Assembly (NCBI RefSeq): GCF_900215155.1
Contig: NZ_LT907980.1
Location: forward strand, 2,604,001 to 2,668,000
From: Marinobacter sp. LV10R510-11A
GTDB taxonomy: Bacteria; Pseudomonadota; Gammaproteobacteria; Pseudomonadales; Oleiphilaceae
Length of the DNA stretch: 64,000 bases
Reading direction: 5' to 3'
Of the stretch, positions 25,393 through 34,485 are shown in pieces. The position numbers were made by a program, and so were the translations under genes. The notes beneath the pieces were generated by a model. That model saw only the letters and a list, made by a program, of their open reading frames with translations. It was not told where the DNA came from and made no database searches. How positions within the stretch are numbered: position 1 is the stretch's first letter; every line of letters begins with the position of its first letter.

Positions 25393-28137
25393 ATGACTGA
25401 ACAAAAGACCCCACCTGTGGTGCTTGTGGACGGTTCGTCCTATTTATTTCGTGCATATCATGCACTTCCGCCACTAATCACCAGTAAGAACCAACCCACC
25501 GGTGCCATCAAGGGCGTCATCGCGATGATTCGCCGCCTGGATCAGGATTACCCGGGCTCAAAGGTGGTTGTGGTGTTCGACGCCAAGGGCAAAACCTTCC
25601 GCCACGATCTGTATGAAGAGTATAAGGCCAACCGCCCGCCCATGCCGGACGACCTCGCCGTGCAGATTGAGCCCATTCATCAGATGGTAAAGGCTATGGG
25701 GCTGCCCCTGTTGATCGTGAGCGGCGTGGAAGCAGACGATGTGATTGGCACTCTGGCCAACGAAGCTACCCACAAAGGTATTGATGTGGTGGTCTCAACC
25801 GGCGACAAGGACATGGCCCAGCTGGTCAGCGAGCACGTAACCCTGATCAACACCATGACAAACACTCCGATGGATCGGGAAGGGGTGAAAGAGAAGTTCG
25901 GCGTAACCCCTGAGCAGATCATTGATTACCTGGCGCTGGTGGGCGACAAAGTAGATAACATTCCGGGCGTGAACAAATGCGGCCCGAAAACGGCGGTAAA
26001 GTGGCTGCAAACCTATGACAACATCGACAACCTGCTTGAACATGCAGGCGAGATCAAAGGCAAGATTGGCGAATACCTGCGCGAAGCAGTTGATATCCTA
26101 CCCCTGAGCCGAGAGCTGGCCACCATCAAAATGGATGTGGAACTGGCGTTCTGCCTGGAAGATCTGCAGGAGCGAGAGCAGAACGATGCGGAGCTACTGG
26201 AACTGTTCCGGGAGCACGAGCTACGAGGCTGGACGGCTGAACTAGAAACCAAGGCATCGAATGTGCCCAGCGTGAGCGAGAACCATGTCGCGGAAGACGA
26301 CAGCAATAGAGCACCCGCTCCGGTAGAAAAGCGCTACAGCGTGATCACCGACCAAGAAGAGCTCGATGAATGGGTAGCAAGGCTTAAAAAATCCGAGCTA
26401 TTTGCCTTCGATACAGAGACCACAAGCCTGCGCTACATGAACGCCGAGGTGGTGGGCGTGTCTTTTGCCATTGAGCCGGGCGAAGCGGCTTACGTGCCCT
26501 TCGGCCACGACTACATGGGCGCGCCAGAACAGCTCGATCGCGAACAAGTGCTGGCCCAGCTAAAACCTCTACTGGAAGACCCGAAACAAAAGAAGGTCGG
26601 CCAGAACCTTAAGTACGACAAGAACGTGTTGGCCAACCACGGCATCTGCCTGAACGGCATCGCCGAAGACACCATGGTGGAGTCTTACGTACTGAACTCG
26701 GTATCGTCCCGCCATAACATGGACAGCCTGGCGCGGACTTATCTGGGCGAAGAAACCATCACCTTTGAATCCATTGCCGGCAAAGGCGCAAAACAGCTTA
26801 CGTTTAACCAGCTGGATCTTGAACAGGCGGGCCCCTATGCCGCAGAGGATGCTGACATAACCTTGCGCCTACACCAGGCCATACGCCCGCAACTGGCTAA
26901 GGTCGGCAAGCTGCAGTCGGTTTATGAGGATATAGACCTGCCTCTAATTCCGGTACTGTCTCGCATGGAGCAGCGCGGCACGCTGATCAACGCCAGTACC
27001 CTGCGCCAGCACAGCCAAGAATTGGCCGAGCGGATGGCCGAGCTGGAAAAAGACGCCCACGAAGTGGCTGGCGAGAACTTCAACTTAGCTTCACCCAAGC
27101 AATTACAGGCCATTTTCTACGAGAAGATGGGCCTTCCGGTGATTAAGAAGACTCCAAAGGGCGCTCCATCTACAGCAGAGCCCGTACTGCAGGAGCTGGC
27201 CCACGAGCACGAATTGCCCAGGCTGATTTTGGAACACCGTAGCCTGAGCAAGCTCAAGTCCACCTACACAGACACGCTGCCGGAACTGATTCACCACCGC
27301 ACAGGGCGCGTGCACACCTCTTATCATCAGGCGGTAACGGCCACCGGGCGACTGTCGTCCTCTGAGCCCAACCTGCAGAACATACCTATCCGTACCGAGC
27401 AGGGCCGGCGCATTCGCCAGGCGTTTATTGCCGAGAAGGGCTATAAGCTGCTGGCGGCGGACTACTCGCAGATTGAATTGCGGATTATGGCGCACTTGTC
27501 TGGCGACAAAGGCCTGTTGACAGCTTTTGCGAACGGAGAGGACATTCACAAAGCGACAGCCGCTGAAGTCTTTGGCGTGACTCTCGATGAAGTAAGTAGT
27601 GACCAACGCCGCAGCGCCAAAGCCATCAACTTCGGCCTAATTTACGGCATGTCTGCGTTCGGACTGGCCCGCCAGCTAGATGTGGGCCGCAAGGTTGCGC
27701 AGCAATACATCGACCTCTATTTCGAGCGTTATCCGGGTGTTTTGCAATATATGGACAACATCCGAAAACAGGCCCATGACGACGGTTTTGTTGAAACCCT
27801 GTTCGGTCGGCGGCTATATCTGCCCGAAATCAACGCACGCAACAAACAGCTGCAGCAGGCCGCCGAGCGCACAGCGATCAACGCGCCTATGCAAGGCACA
27901 GCCGCAGATATCATCAAGCTGGCAATGATTGATGTGGAAAGCTGGCTACTTGCGGAGCACCCGGATACTGCCCGCATGACCATGCAAGTGCACGACGAAT
28001 TGATTCTTGAAGTGAAGGAAGATGCCGTAGACGAGATTCGCGAAGGGCTGATACAGCGTATGTCTGGCGCAGTGACGTTGGCGGTGCCACTGCTTGTGGA
28101 AGCTGGCTTGGGTGATAATTGGGATCAGGCTCACTAA
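25393..28137 (+). CDS. polA: DNA polymerase I
   Basis: Pol I fills gaps and removes RNA primers in replication and repair. From the ATG at 25393 there are 914 residues in three domains: 5' nuclease (1-300, VDGSSYLFRAYHALPP and GDKVDNIPGV), 3'-5' proofreading (about 325-500, with the intact Exo I motif DTETTSL near 340) and polymerase (500-914, DYSQIELRIMAHLS near 690, RRSAKAINFGLIYG, and VHDELILEV near 866). An in-frame TTG upstream at 25321 is rejected because the start lies inside the tandem repeats. A terminator follows. Confidence 0.98.
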   Translation: MTEQKTPPVVLVDGSSYLFRAYHALPPLITSKNQPTGAIKGVIAMIRRLDQDYPGSKVVVVFDAKGKTFRHDLYEEYKANRPPMPDDLAVQIEPIHQMVKAMGLPLLIVSGVEADDVIGTLANEATHKGIDVVVSTGDKDMAQLVSEHVTLINTMTNTPMDREGVKEKFGVTPEQIIDYLALVGDKVDNIPGVNKCGPKTAVKWLQTYDNIDNLLEHAGEIKGKIGEYLREAVDILPLSRELATIKMDVELAFCLEDLQEREQNDAELLELFREHELRGWTAELETKASNVPSVSENHVAEDDSNRAPAPVEKRYSVITDQEELDEWVARLKKSELFAFDTETTSLRYMNAEVVGVSFAIEPGEAAYVPFGHDYMGAPEQLDREQVLAQLKPLLEDPKQKKVGQNLKYDKNVLANHGICLNGIAEDTMVESYVLNSVSSRHNMDSLARTYLGEETITFESIAGKGAKQLTFNQLDLEQAGPYAAEDADITLRLHQAIRPQLAKVGKLQSVYEDIDLPLIPVLSRMEQRGTLINASTLRQHSQELAERMAELEKDAHEVAGENFNLASPKQLQAIFYEKMGLPVIKKTPKGAPSTAEPVLQELAHEHELPRLILEHRSLSKLKSTYTDTLPELIHHRTGRVHTSYHQAVTATGRLSSSEPNLQNIPIRTEQGRRIRQAFIAEKGYKLLAADYSQIELRIMAHLSGDKGLLTAFANGEDIHKATAAEVFGVTLDEVSSDQRRSAKAINFGLIYGMSAFGLARQLDVGRKVAQQYIDLYFERYPGVLQYMDNIRKQAHDDGFVETLFGRRLYLPEINARNKQLQQAAERTAINAPMQGTAADIIKLAMIDVESWLLAEHPDTARMTMQVHDELILEVKEDAVDEIREGLIQRMSGAVTLAVPLLVEAGLGDNWDQAH

Positions 28138-28139
28138 AT

Positions 28140-28176
28140 AAAAACGCCCGGTGAGTGAGCTCAACCGGGCGTTTTT
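28140..28176. terminator. Bidirectional terminator after polA
   Basis: AAAAACGCCCGGT and ACCGGGCGTTTTT flank an 11-base loop, between the convergent polA and FadL-type genes. Confidence 0.92.
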
Positions 28177-28200
28177 AATGCTAGCTAGCTAAAGCTTTGT

Positions 28201-29679
28201 TTAGAAGGCTTTGCTGACTTGGATGGAGGCACTCCAGGCGCTGAGTTCGTACTCGCCTTTATAGTTGGACGCACCCGCAGAAGGGTCTTTCTGTGTTGGT
28301 GCATCATGCTGATAGGAGAATTCATTCACCTTCGGATCATCAGTAAACAGCAAGGTACCCACGGCTGCATCAACAGTCCACCCTTGGCTTGCACTCTTCC
28401 ATTGCCCGCCTAACGTCAACCAGTGCCGATCACTCGATGGGATACGAGCGGTTAGGTAGTTATCAACTGGAGACTCATCCCAAGCATAGCCTGCCTTCAG
28501 CGCCCACTCTGGGGTTACCTGCCAAATGGACCCAACATTAAGCTGCCAGGTGTTCTTCCACTTTTCCGTGATATGAGTAATGACCTCATTTCCAGTCACA
28601 CTGGAAACGGGGCCCGTCCCACCTTCTCGGCTAACGATATCTAGCTCTTCAAAGCGGCTCCACTTGGAATATGTTGCACCCGCCAGCAAAGTTACTGTAT
28701 CCGTTAATTGGTGGCGCGCACCGACGGTTATACTTTCCGGGATCGCTAGAGGTACACGAACGGCCTCGCTTGCTGCACCTTGAGCACCTGTTGGTAGTGC
28801 CTGAACACCAAGGGCACCCAAGTCAACCTCGGTCGTCTGTGGCAAACCAGAGATCTCAGCGTCACCTTTCAGCTCAAACTCGGTGCCTGTCTGAGCAGTC
28901 AAACCAAACTGGGTTCGATCCGATAGTTCATACAGGAAGCCTACGCGAAAATTAACGGCGATATCGTCGCCTTCAATATCAGCATAACCTTGTTCAAAAT
29001 CTGAAGGGGCGGTAAGCCCGAGATCTGAAGGCGTAGTCCCCGTAGGAAGCCCGGCAGCTATTTTGCCGTATGCTTGCTGCCATCTGCCGTAGATACCAGA
29101 ATAATCTTGGAACTTGGTTAGCTTGCCCTCTGCATACATTACATTGATGCCCACACCCATAGACAAACCTTGCCCGTTATTCACAGAGATCGCTGGCGAA
29201 AACGAGATCACACTCAGCTCGGTTTTGTCCGCGAAGTAACGCCCCGCAAAGTTATTATCATAATCAGCTGCCAGGCCATAAGGCGCATGAATGCCGAAGC
29301 CCACATGAATTGAATCATTAACCTGATGGGTCAGATAAAAGTTTGGCAAAACTGCCGGGTCGGCGATATCACCACCGGTTCTTCCGTCTACGGTGTCGCC
29401 CAATGTATTCGAGGCACTGGCGCTCTTAGCCTCAGCATCAATATCCAGAACCGCAGCACCAAAAGAAATATTGGTACCTTTGAGCTGGCTCATTCCCGCA
29501 GGGTTAAACAGCACGGTCGTCGCGTTTTCAGGGTTAGCAGCAGCGCCAGCGTTAGCAACGCCCATGGCACTAGCGCTTTGTTCGTTCAGGGAAAAGCCAC
29601 CAGCAAAAACGCTGGCTGGGGCAGCGACTGCGGCCAGCGTGGCGAGGCGAACAGCACGGGTAAGCAGTGAGGGTCTCAT
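28201..29679 (-). CDS. OmpP1/FadL-family outer-membrane transporter
   Basis: A 492-residue outer-membrane beta-barrel. A 26-residue signal peptide ends SVFAG, and the mature N-terminus (GFSLNEQSASAMGVANAGAAA, then NATTVLFNPAGMS) is the FadL hatch signature. The C-terminus ends in an aromatic residue (VSKAF), as barrel proteins do. FadL-type channels admit long-chain fatty acids or other hydrophobic compounds, which fits a hydrocarbon-using marine bacterium; the substrate is not shown. It stands alone between terminators and pilU. Confidence 0.93.
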   Translation of the reverse strand: MRPSLLTRAVRLATLAAVAAPASVFAGGFSLNEQSASAMGVANAGAAANPENATTVLFNPAGMSQLKGTNISFGAAVLDIDAEAKSASASNTLGDTVDGRTGGDIADPAVLPNFYLTHQVNDSIHVGFGIHAPYGLAADYDNNFAGRYFADKTELSVISFSPAISVNNGQGLSMGVGINVMYAEGKLTKFQDYSGIYGRWQQAYGKIAAGLPTGTTPSDLGLTAPSDFEQGYADIEGDDIAVNFRVGFLYELSDRTQFGLTAQTGTEFELKGDAEISGLPQTTEVDLGALGVQALPTGAQGAASEAVRVPLAIPESITVGARHQLTDTVTLLAGATYSKWSRFEELDIVSREGGTGPVSSVTGNEVITHITEKWKNTWQLNVGSIWQVTPEWALKAGYAWDESPVDNYLTARIPSSDRHWLTLGGQWKSASQGWTVDAAVGTLLFTDDPKVNEFSYQHDAPTQKDPSAGASNYKGEYELSAWSASIQVSKAF

Positions 29680-29801
29680 AACAGCGGAATCTCCTTTGTA
29701 GTTTGTGGCGGAGTATACGCATCAGTGGCTAATGGCCTCAAATGCTAAAACTACTGATTTGAAACCCTAACCTTTTACAGCTTTAGTCTATGCCCGCGTC
29801 G

Positions 29802-30923
29802 TTAGTTATCTTGAATGGTTAGCTTGTCTACAGAGGACGACAACTGATCTGCCCCTTGGGCATCCGTACCCAGTTTTATCATAAGGCGTAGGTCGTTAGC
29901 CGAGTCGGCGTGGGCCAGCGCATCTTCGTAGGTAATAGAGCCTTCGGCATAAAGTTGATACAGAGCCTGGTCGAACGTCCGCATACCGGATTCGTTGGAC
30001 CTTGCCATCAGTTCCTTAAGCTTGTGCACATCACCCTTGCGAATCAAATCTGCCACCAGTGGCGTGTTGATCAAAACCTCAATAACAGCCTTGCGGCCTT
30101 TACCGTCCGGTGTCGGGATCAGTTGCTGGGCCACGATGGCTCTTAGGTTAAGGGACAAGTCCATCCAGATTTGGTTATGCTGTTCCGGCGGGAAAAACTG
30201 GATGATTCGATCGAGTGCCTGGTTGGCGTTGTTGGCGTGCAGTGTTGCAAGACAAAGGTGGCCTGTCTCGGCGAATTGAACCGAATACTCCATGGTTTGG
30301 CGGGTACGCACCTCACCGATAAGAATAACGTCAGGCGCTTGGCGCAGCGTGTTTTTCAGCGCCACCTCAAAGCTCGACGTATCAATTCCCACTTCCCGTT
30401 GCGTCACAATGCAGCCCTGGTGCTGATGTATGAACTCAATGGGATCTTCAATAGAAATAATATGCCCACGGCTGTTGCGATTACGGTGTCCAATCATCGC
30501 AGCCAGCGACGTTGACTTACCAGTACCGGTAGCCCCAACAAACATGATCAAACCACGCTTGGTCATGGCCAATTCTTTAACGATTTCCGGCAGTGCCAGA
30601 TCATCAATCTGCGGAATCTTCACTTCAATCCGTCGCAATACCATGCCACACAGGTTGCGCTGGAAGAACGCACTCACCCGAAAGCGACCAATGCCCCGTG
30701 CGCTGATGGCAAAGTTGCACTCATGGGTTTCATCAAACTCGGCTTTCTGTTTGTCGTTCATCGAGCCATACACAAACTCCCTCGTCTGTTCCGGCGTTAA
30801 CGCATTTTTGGTGACCGGCAGTACTTTACCGTTCAATTTCATGCTGGGCGGAACGCCGGCCGTAATAAAGAGGTCTGAGCCTCCTTTTTCTACCATCAGA
30901 CGAAGCAGTTTTTCGAATTCCAT
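29802..30923 (-). CDS. pilU: Type IV pilus retraction ATPase PilU
   Basis: PilU is a PilT-like hexameric ATPase that supports retraction of type IV pili at the inner-membrane base. The 373-residue protein has Walker A GATGTGKSTS, the Asp box with ISIEDPIEFIHQ, Walker B DVILIGEVRT and the His box HANNANQALDR. It lacks the AIRNLIRE retraction motif found in PilT, which is usual for PilU. It lies 48 bases after pilT in the same direction. Confidence 0.95.
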   Translation of the reverse strand: MEFEKLLRLMVEKGGSDLFITAGVPPSMKLNGKVLPVTKNALTPEQTREFVYGSMNDKQKAEFDETHECNFAISARGIGRFRVSAFFQRNLCGMVLRRIEVKIPQIDDLALPEIVKELAMTKRGLIMFVGATGTGKSTSLAAMIGHRNRNSRGHIISIEDPIEFIHQHQGCIVTQREVGIDTSSFEVALKNTLRQAPDVILIGEVRTRQTMEYSVQFAETGHLCLATLHANNANQALDRIIQFFPPEQHNQIWMDLSLNLRAIVAQQLIPTPDGKGRKAVIEVLINTPLVADLIRKGDVHKLKELMARSNESGMRTFDQALYQLYAEGSITYEDALAHADSANDLRLMIKLGTDAQGADQLSSSVDKLTIQDN

Positions 30924-30971
30924 TTTGATTACCTATGCTCTTTTAAAAAACCACCCGATAAAAGCTGGTGG

Positions 30972-32006
30972 TCAGAAATTATCAGGCATTTTCGCCTTAA
31001 TTCGCGCTGCTTCTCTAGAAATCAGACCCTTCTGCAATAAGCGCTCAAGGCACTGATCCAGCGTTTGCATGCCCAACGAAGCGCCGGTTTGAATCGATGA
31101 GTACATTTGGGCAATTTTGTCTTCGCGAATCAGGTTACGGATTGCCGCAGTACCAATCATGATTTCATGAGCCGCTATCCGGCCGCCGCCCATTTTCTTC
31201 ATCAGCGTTTGCGAAACAACCGCCTGCAGCGACTCAGAAAGCATGGAGCGCACCATAGATTTTTCTTGCGCTGGGAACACGTCTACAACCCGGTCGATGG
31301 TTTTCGCGGCCGAGGTGGTGTGCAGGGTGCCGAAAACCAAGTGGCCTGTTTCTGCCGCGGTAAGCGCCAAGCGGATGGTTTCCAAATCTCGTAGCTCACC
31401 TACCAGTATAATGTCGGGGTCTTCCCGCAGCGCAGAGCGTAGGGCTTCGTTAAAACCTAGAGTGTCCCGGTGCACTTCCCGCTGGTTGATCAGACACTTC
31501 TTGGAGTCGTGCACAAACTCGATCGGGTCTTCAATAGTAAGTACGTGTTCATAGCGGGTGTCATTGATGTAATCAACCATCGCCGCAAGCGTAGTAGACT
31601 TACCCGAGCCGGTCGGCCCGGTTACCAATACCAGCCCACGGGGAACCGAGGATACATCCTTGAACACTTGGCCCATGCCAAGGTCGTCCATGGTCAGTAC
31701 TTTCGAGGGGATGGTACGGAAAACGGCACCTGCCCCTCGGTTCTGATTAAACGCGTTAACACGGAAGCGGGCGACACCGGGTACTTCAAAGGAAAAGTCG
31801 GTTTCTAGAAATTCCTCGTAGTCCTTGCGCTGCTTGTCGTTCATGATGTCGTAGATCAGCCCGTGAACTTCTTTGTGCTCCATGGGCGGAAGGTTGATGC
31901 GGCGAACATCGCCATCAACACGGATCATCGGGGGCAGGCCGGCGGAAAGGTGCAAGTCAGACGCACCCTGTTTCGCCGAGAAGGCAAGCAGTTCAGTAAT
32001 ATCCAT
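30972..32006 (-). CDS. pilT: Type IV pilus retraction ATPase PilT
   Basis: PilT depolymerises pili and powers twitching motility. The 344-residue protein has Walker A GPTGSGKSTT, the Asp box TIEDPIEFVHDSKK, Walker B DIILVGELRD, the His box HTTSAAKTIDR and the retraction motif AAIRNLIREDKIAQM. It is full length and first in a pilT-pilU operon, divergent from yggS, the arrangement also seen in Pseudomonas. Confidence 0.97.
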   Translation of the reverse strand: MDITELLAFSAKQGASDLHLSAGLPPMIRVDGDVRRINLPPMEHKEVHGLIYDIMNDKQRKDYEEFLETDFSFEVPGVARFRVNAFNQNRGAGAVFRTIPSKVLTMDDLGMGQVFKDVSSVPRGLVLVTGPTGSGKSTTLAAMVDYINDTRYEHVLTIEDPIEFVHDSKKCLINQREVHRDTLGFNEALRSALREDPDIILVGELRDLETIRLALTAAETGHLVFGTLHTTSAAKTIDRVVDVFPAQEKSMVRSMLSESLQAVVSQTLMKKMGGGRIAAHEIMIGTAAIRNLIREDKIAQMYSSIQTGASLGMQTLDQCLERLLQKGLISREAARIKAKMPDNF

Positions 32007-32145
32007 AGACGTCCTCGGAAGGCTTTTTCTTTTATCTAGGTTGCGTCTGTCTGGCAGAACACTGCCATGATCACTTGGAATTTCAGTGACCTGCGAGTAA
32101 CGTATCTTGATAGAACCAGCAGACCAAACGCGACTATTTCATATT

Positions 32146-32850
32146 ATGAGCAGCATAGCAGACAACCTCGGGAGCGTAACCCGACTCATACAAAAAGCAA
32201 CATTGCAGGCGGGTCGTGAGCCCGGCTCCGTGAGCCTGTTAGCGGTCAGCAAAACACGCTCTTCAGAGGAGCTGCGAGAAGCCGTGGCTGCCGGCCAACG
32301 GGCATTTGGCGAAAACTACCTTCAGGAAGCCCTCGACAAGATGTTCGAGCTTAGCGACCTAGCCGATATCGACTGGCATTTTATTGGCCCAATACAATCC
32401 AATAAAACCCGGCAAATCGCCTCGGCTTTTTCCTGGGTGCACAGCGTGGATCGCTTAAAAGTTGCCCGCCGGCTAAGCGAACAGCGAGAGCCCGGCTTGC
32501 CACCCTTGAATATTTGCCTTCAGGTTAATATTAATAACGAAGCGAGCAAATCCGGGTGCCAGCCAGAAGAACTGCCGGGCTTGGTTTCAGAGATAAGCCA
32601 GCTGCCAGGGCTTTCGCTTAGGGGGCTTATGGCAATCCCCGACCCGGAACAGGCAGAATCTGAATTACGGGCAAGCTTTCGCAAGCTCGCCAACACTCTA
32701 AATGAACTGAAACAGGAGTACCCGCAAGCCGGGCCACTGGACACCTTATCTATGGGCATGTCCGGCGATCTTGAAATGGCCATTGCGGAAGGCGCCACTT
32801 GGGTTCGTATCGGAACGGCTGTGTTTGGCAATCGACAGCCGAAGAGCTGA
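32146..32850 (+). CDS. yggS: YggS-family PLP-binding protein (PLP homeostasis)
   Basis: A 235-residue fold-type III PLP protein without known catalytic activity that balances PLP and amino-acid pools. The PLP lysine lies in LLAVSKTRSSEEL, followed by FGENYLQEAL, WHFIGPIQSNKTR and the phosphate-binding SMGMSGDLEMAIAEGATWVRIGTAVFG. The ATG at 32146 is used because the family starts near 'IADNLGSV'. proC follows. Confidence 0.95.
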   Translation: MSSIADNLGSVTRLIQKATLQAGREPGSVSLLAVSKTRSSEELREAVAAGQRAFGENYLQEALDKMFELSDLADIDWHFIGPIQSNKTRQIASAFSWVHSVDRLKVARRLSEQREPGLPPLNICLQVNINNEASKSGCQPEELPGLVSEISQLPGLSLRGLMAIPDPEQAESELRASFRKLANTLNELKQEYPQAGPLDTLSMGMSGDLEMAIAEGATWVRIGTAVFGNRQPKS

Positions 32851-32911
32851 ACTGGCCAGTTCCTGCTATTATCGAGCCTGATGTCTAACCGTATAACCGT
32901 TGGAGAAAACC

Positions 32912-33745
32912 TTGAGCAAATCACCAACCATTTCGTTTATCGGTGCCGGCAACATGGCCAGCGCCATTATTGGCGGCATGCTGGATAGCGGTTTCAAAGC
33001 AAGCAGCATCTGGGCCAGCGCCCCGAACGACGACCACCTGCAATCCATTCGCAAACGCTTTGGGATCAGCGTAACAACGGATAACCGTTACTGCGCACAG
33101 CAGGCCGATATGGTTGTGCTCGCGGTAAAACCCCAAGCAATGGCGGATGTGTGTCGCGACATAGCCCCAATCGCCCAGAATACCCGCCCGTTAATGGTAT
33201 CTATCGCAGCGGGACTTAGCGCAGTTACACTGGATGAATGGCTTGGAGGCGGCCTGCCAATTGTTCGGGTAATGCCAAATACACCCTCACTGGTCGGCAA
33301 AGGTGCGGCTGGGCTTTTTGCCAGCGAAGGTGTCACCAGTGCCCAGAAACAGATGGTGCAATCGGTTTTTGAAGGCATAGGCATCGCGGTGTGGGTTGAA
33401 GATGAGGCTCTGCTTCATGGCGTAACGGCGCTTTCCGGCAGCGGCCCGGCTTATTTTTTCCTGATGTTAGAGTCTCTTGAGGCAGCGGCCATCGAAGCCG
33501 GTGTAAACCCAGAGACCGCCCGACAGCTTGCCATTCAAACCATGGCGGGCGCAGCCGAAATGGCGGCCAAAAGCGAACACGACCCGGCCCGGCTGAAGAA
33601 AAATGTGATGTCCCCAGGTGGTGTGACCGAGCAGGCTATTCATACCTTCGAAGAAGGCGGCATGCGCGACTTGGTGAAAAAAGCGTATAACGCTGCTTAC
33701 AAACGCTCAGAAGAAATGGCCAAAGAACTGGCAGGCAAAGAGTAA
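32912..33745 (+). CDS. proC: Pyrroline-5-carboxylate reductase
   Basis: ProC performs the last step of proline synthesis using NAD(P)H. The 277-residue protein has the Rossmann motif FIGAGNMASAIIGG at its start and the C-terminal signature GSGPAYFFLMLESL, then VMSPGGVTEQAI. The start is a TTG at 32912 with GGAG 6 bases upstream; a TTG at 32900 is less well placed, and no ATG fits. The yggS-proC-yggT order is standard. Confidence 0.95.
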   Translation: MSKSPTISFIGAGNMASAIIGGMLDSGFKASSIWASAPNDDHLQSIRKRFGISVTTDNRYCAQQADMVVLAVKPQAMADVCRDIAPIAQNTRPLMVSIAAGLSAVTLDEWLGGGLPIVRVMPNTPSLVGKGAAGLFASEGVTSAQKQMVQSVFEGIGIAVWVEDEALLHGVTALSGSGPAYFFLMLESLEAAAIEAGVNPETARQLAIQTMAGAAEMAAKSEHDPARLKKNVMSPGGVTEQAIHTFEEGGMRDLVKKAYNAAYKRSEEMAKELAGKE

Positions 33746-33775
33746 AACAGTCACTGACAACGGAGAAACGGCTAC

Positions 33776-34360
33776 ATGCTGGCAGACATTCTGATTACGA
33801 TCCTGCTGATCGCGTCCACTTTTTACATGACAATTATACTGCTGCGCTTTTTGCTGCAACTGGCTCGGGCAGATTTCTATAACCCGATTTCGCAATTTGC
33901 AGTAAAGGCCACCAACCCTTTGATTAGGCCCTTGCGCCGCGTTATTCCGGGCTGGGGCGGGATTGATGGCGCAGCTCTGGTTCTCGCCGTTATCATTCAG
34001 GCCATCACCTTCTTTTTGATTCTTGTTGCCCTTAACGGTGGCATCCCGTCGTTCAACCCGCTCACACTGCTAGTTTGGGCTGTTTTGAACGTGTTGGATC
34101 TGATCGTCAAGATCTACTTCTGGTCGGTTATCGCGGTAGTGGTTGTCAGCTGGATTGCACCGGGTAGCAGCCATCCTGCCATTCAGCTTGTGGCGCAAAT
34201 TACGGAACCGGTCATGCGCCCGGTGCGTAACATGATGCCTTCCATGGGCGGGCTGGATCTGTCACCGATTATCGTTTTCATTATCTTAAACGTTCTTTCT
34301 GTTGTTATTGAGCACATGAAAGTGGCAGCTGGCCTCGGCTCTATTGGGCTAGGGATGTAA
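33776..34360 (+). CDS. yggT: YggT-family membrane protein
   Basis: A 194-residue inner-membrane protein with two YggT repeats, each made of a hydrophobic hairpin and the sequence NPISQFAVKATNPLIRPLRR or HPAIQLVAQITEPVMRPVRN. About four to five helices are visible. YggT proteins are conserved downstream of proC; a part in osmotic or division-related processes has been suggested for relatives. Confidence 0.92.
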   Translation: MLADILITILLIASTFYMTIILLRFLLQLARADFYNPISQFAVKATNPLIRPLRRVIPGWGGIDGAALVLAVIIQAITFFLILVALNGGIPSFNPLTLLVWAVLNVLDLIVKIYFWSVIAVVVVSWIAPGSSHPAIQLVAQITEPVMRPVRNMMPSMGGLDLSPIIVFIILNVLSVVIEHMKVAAGLGSIGLGM

Positions 34361-34485
34361 ACCACTTCGCAAGTCCTATGGGAACAGGTTAGTATTAACC
34401 GTAATTAATCTGTCCATTCGTCCGTCACGCGGATCCCAGCAAATCTGCTTGGGGAATGCTGGAAGTCGTGTAGAAGGAAAGTTCG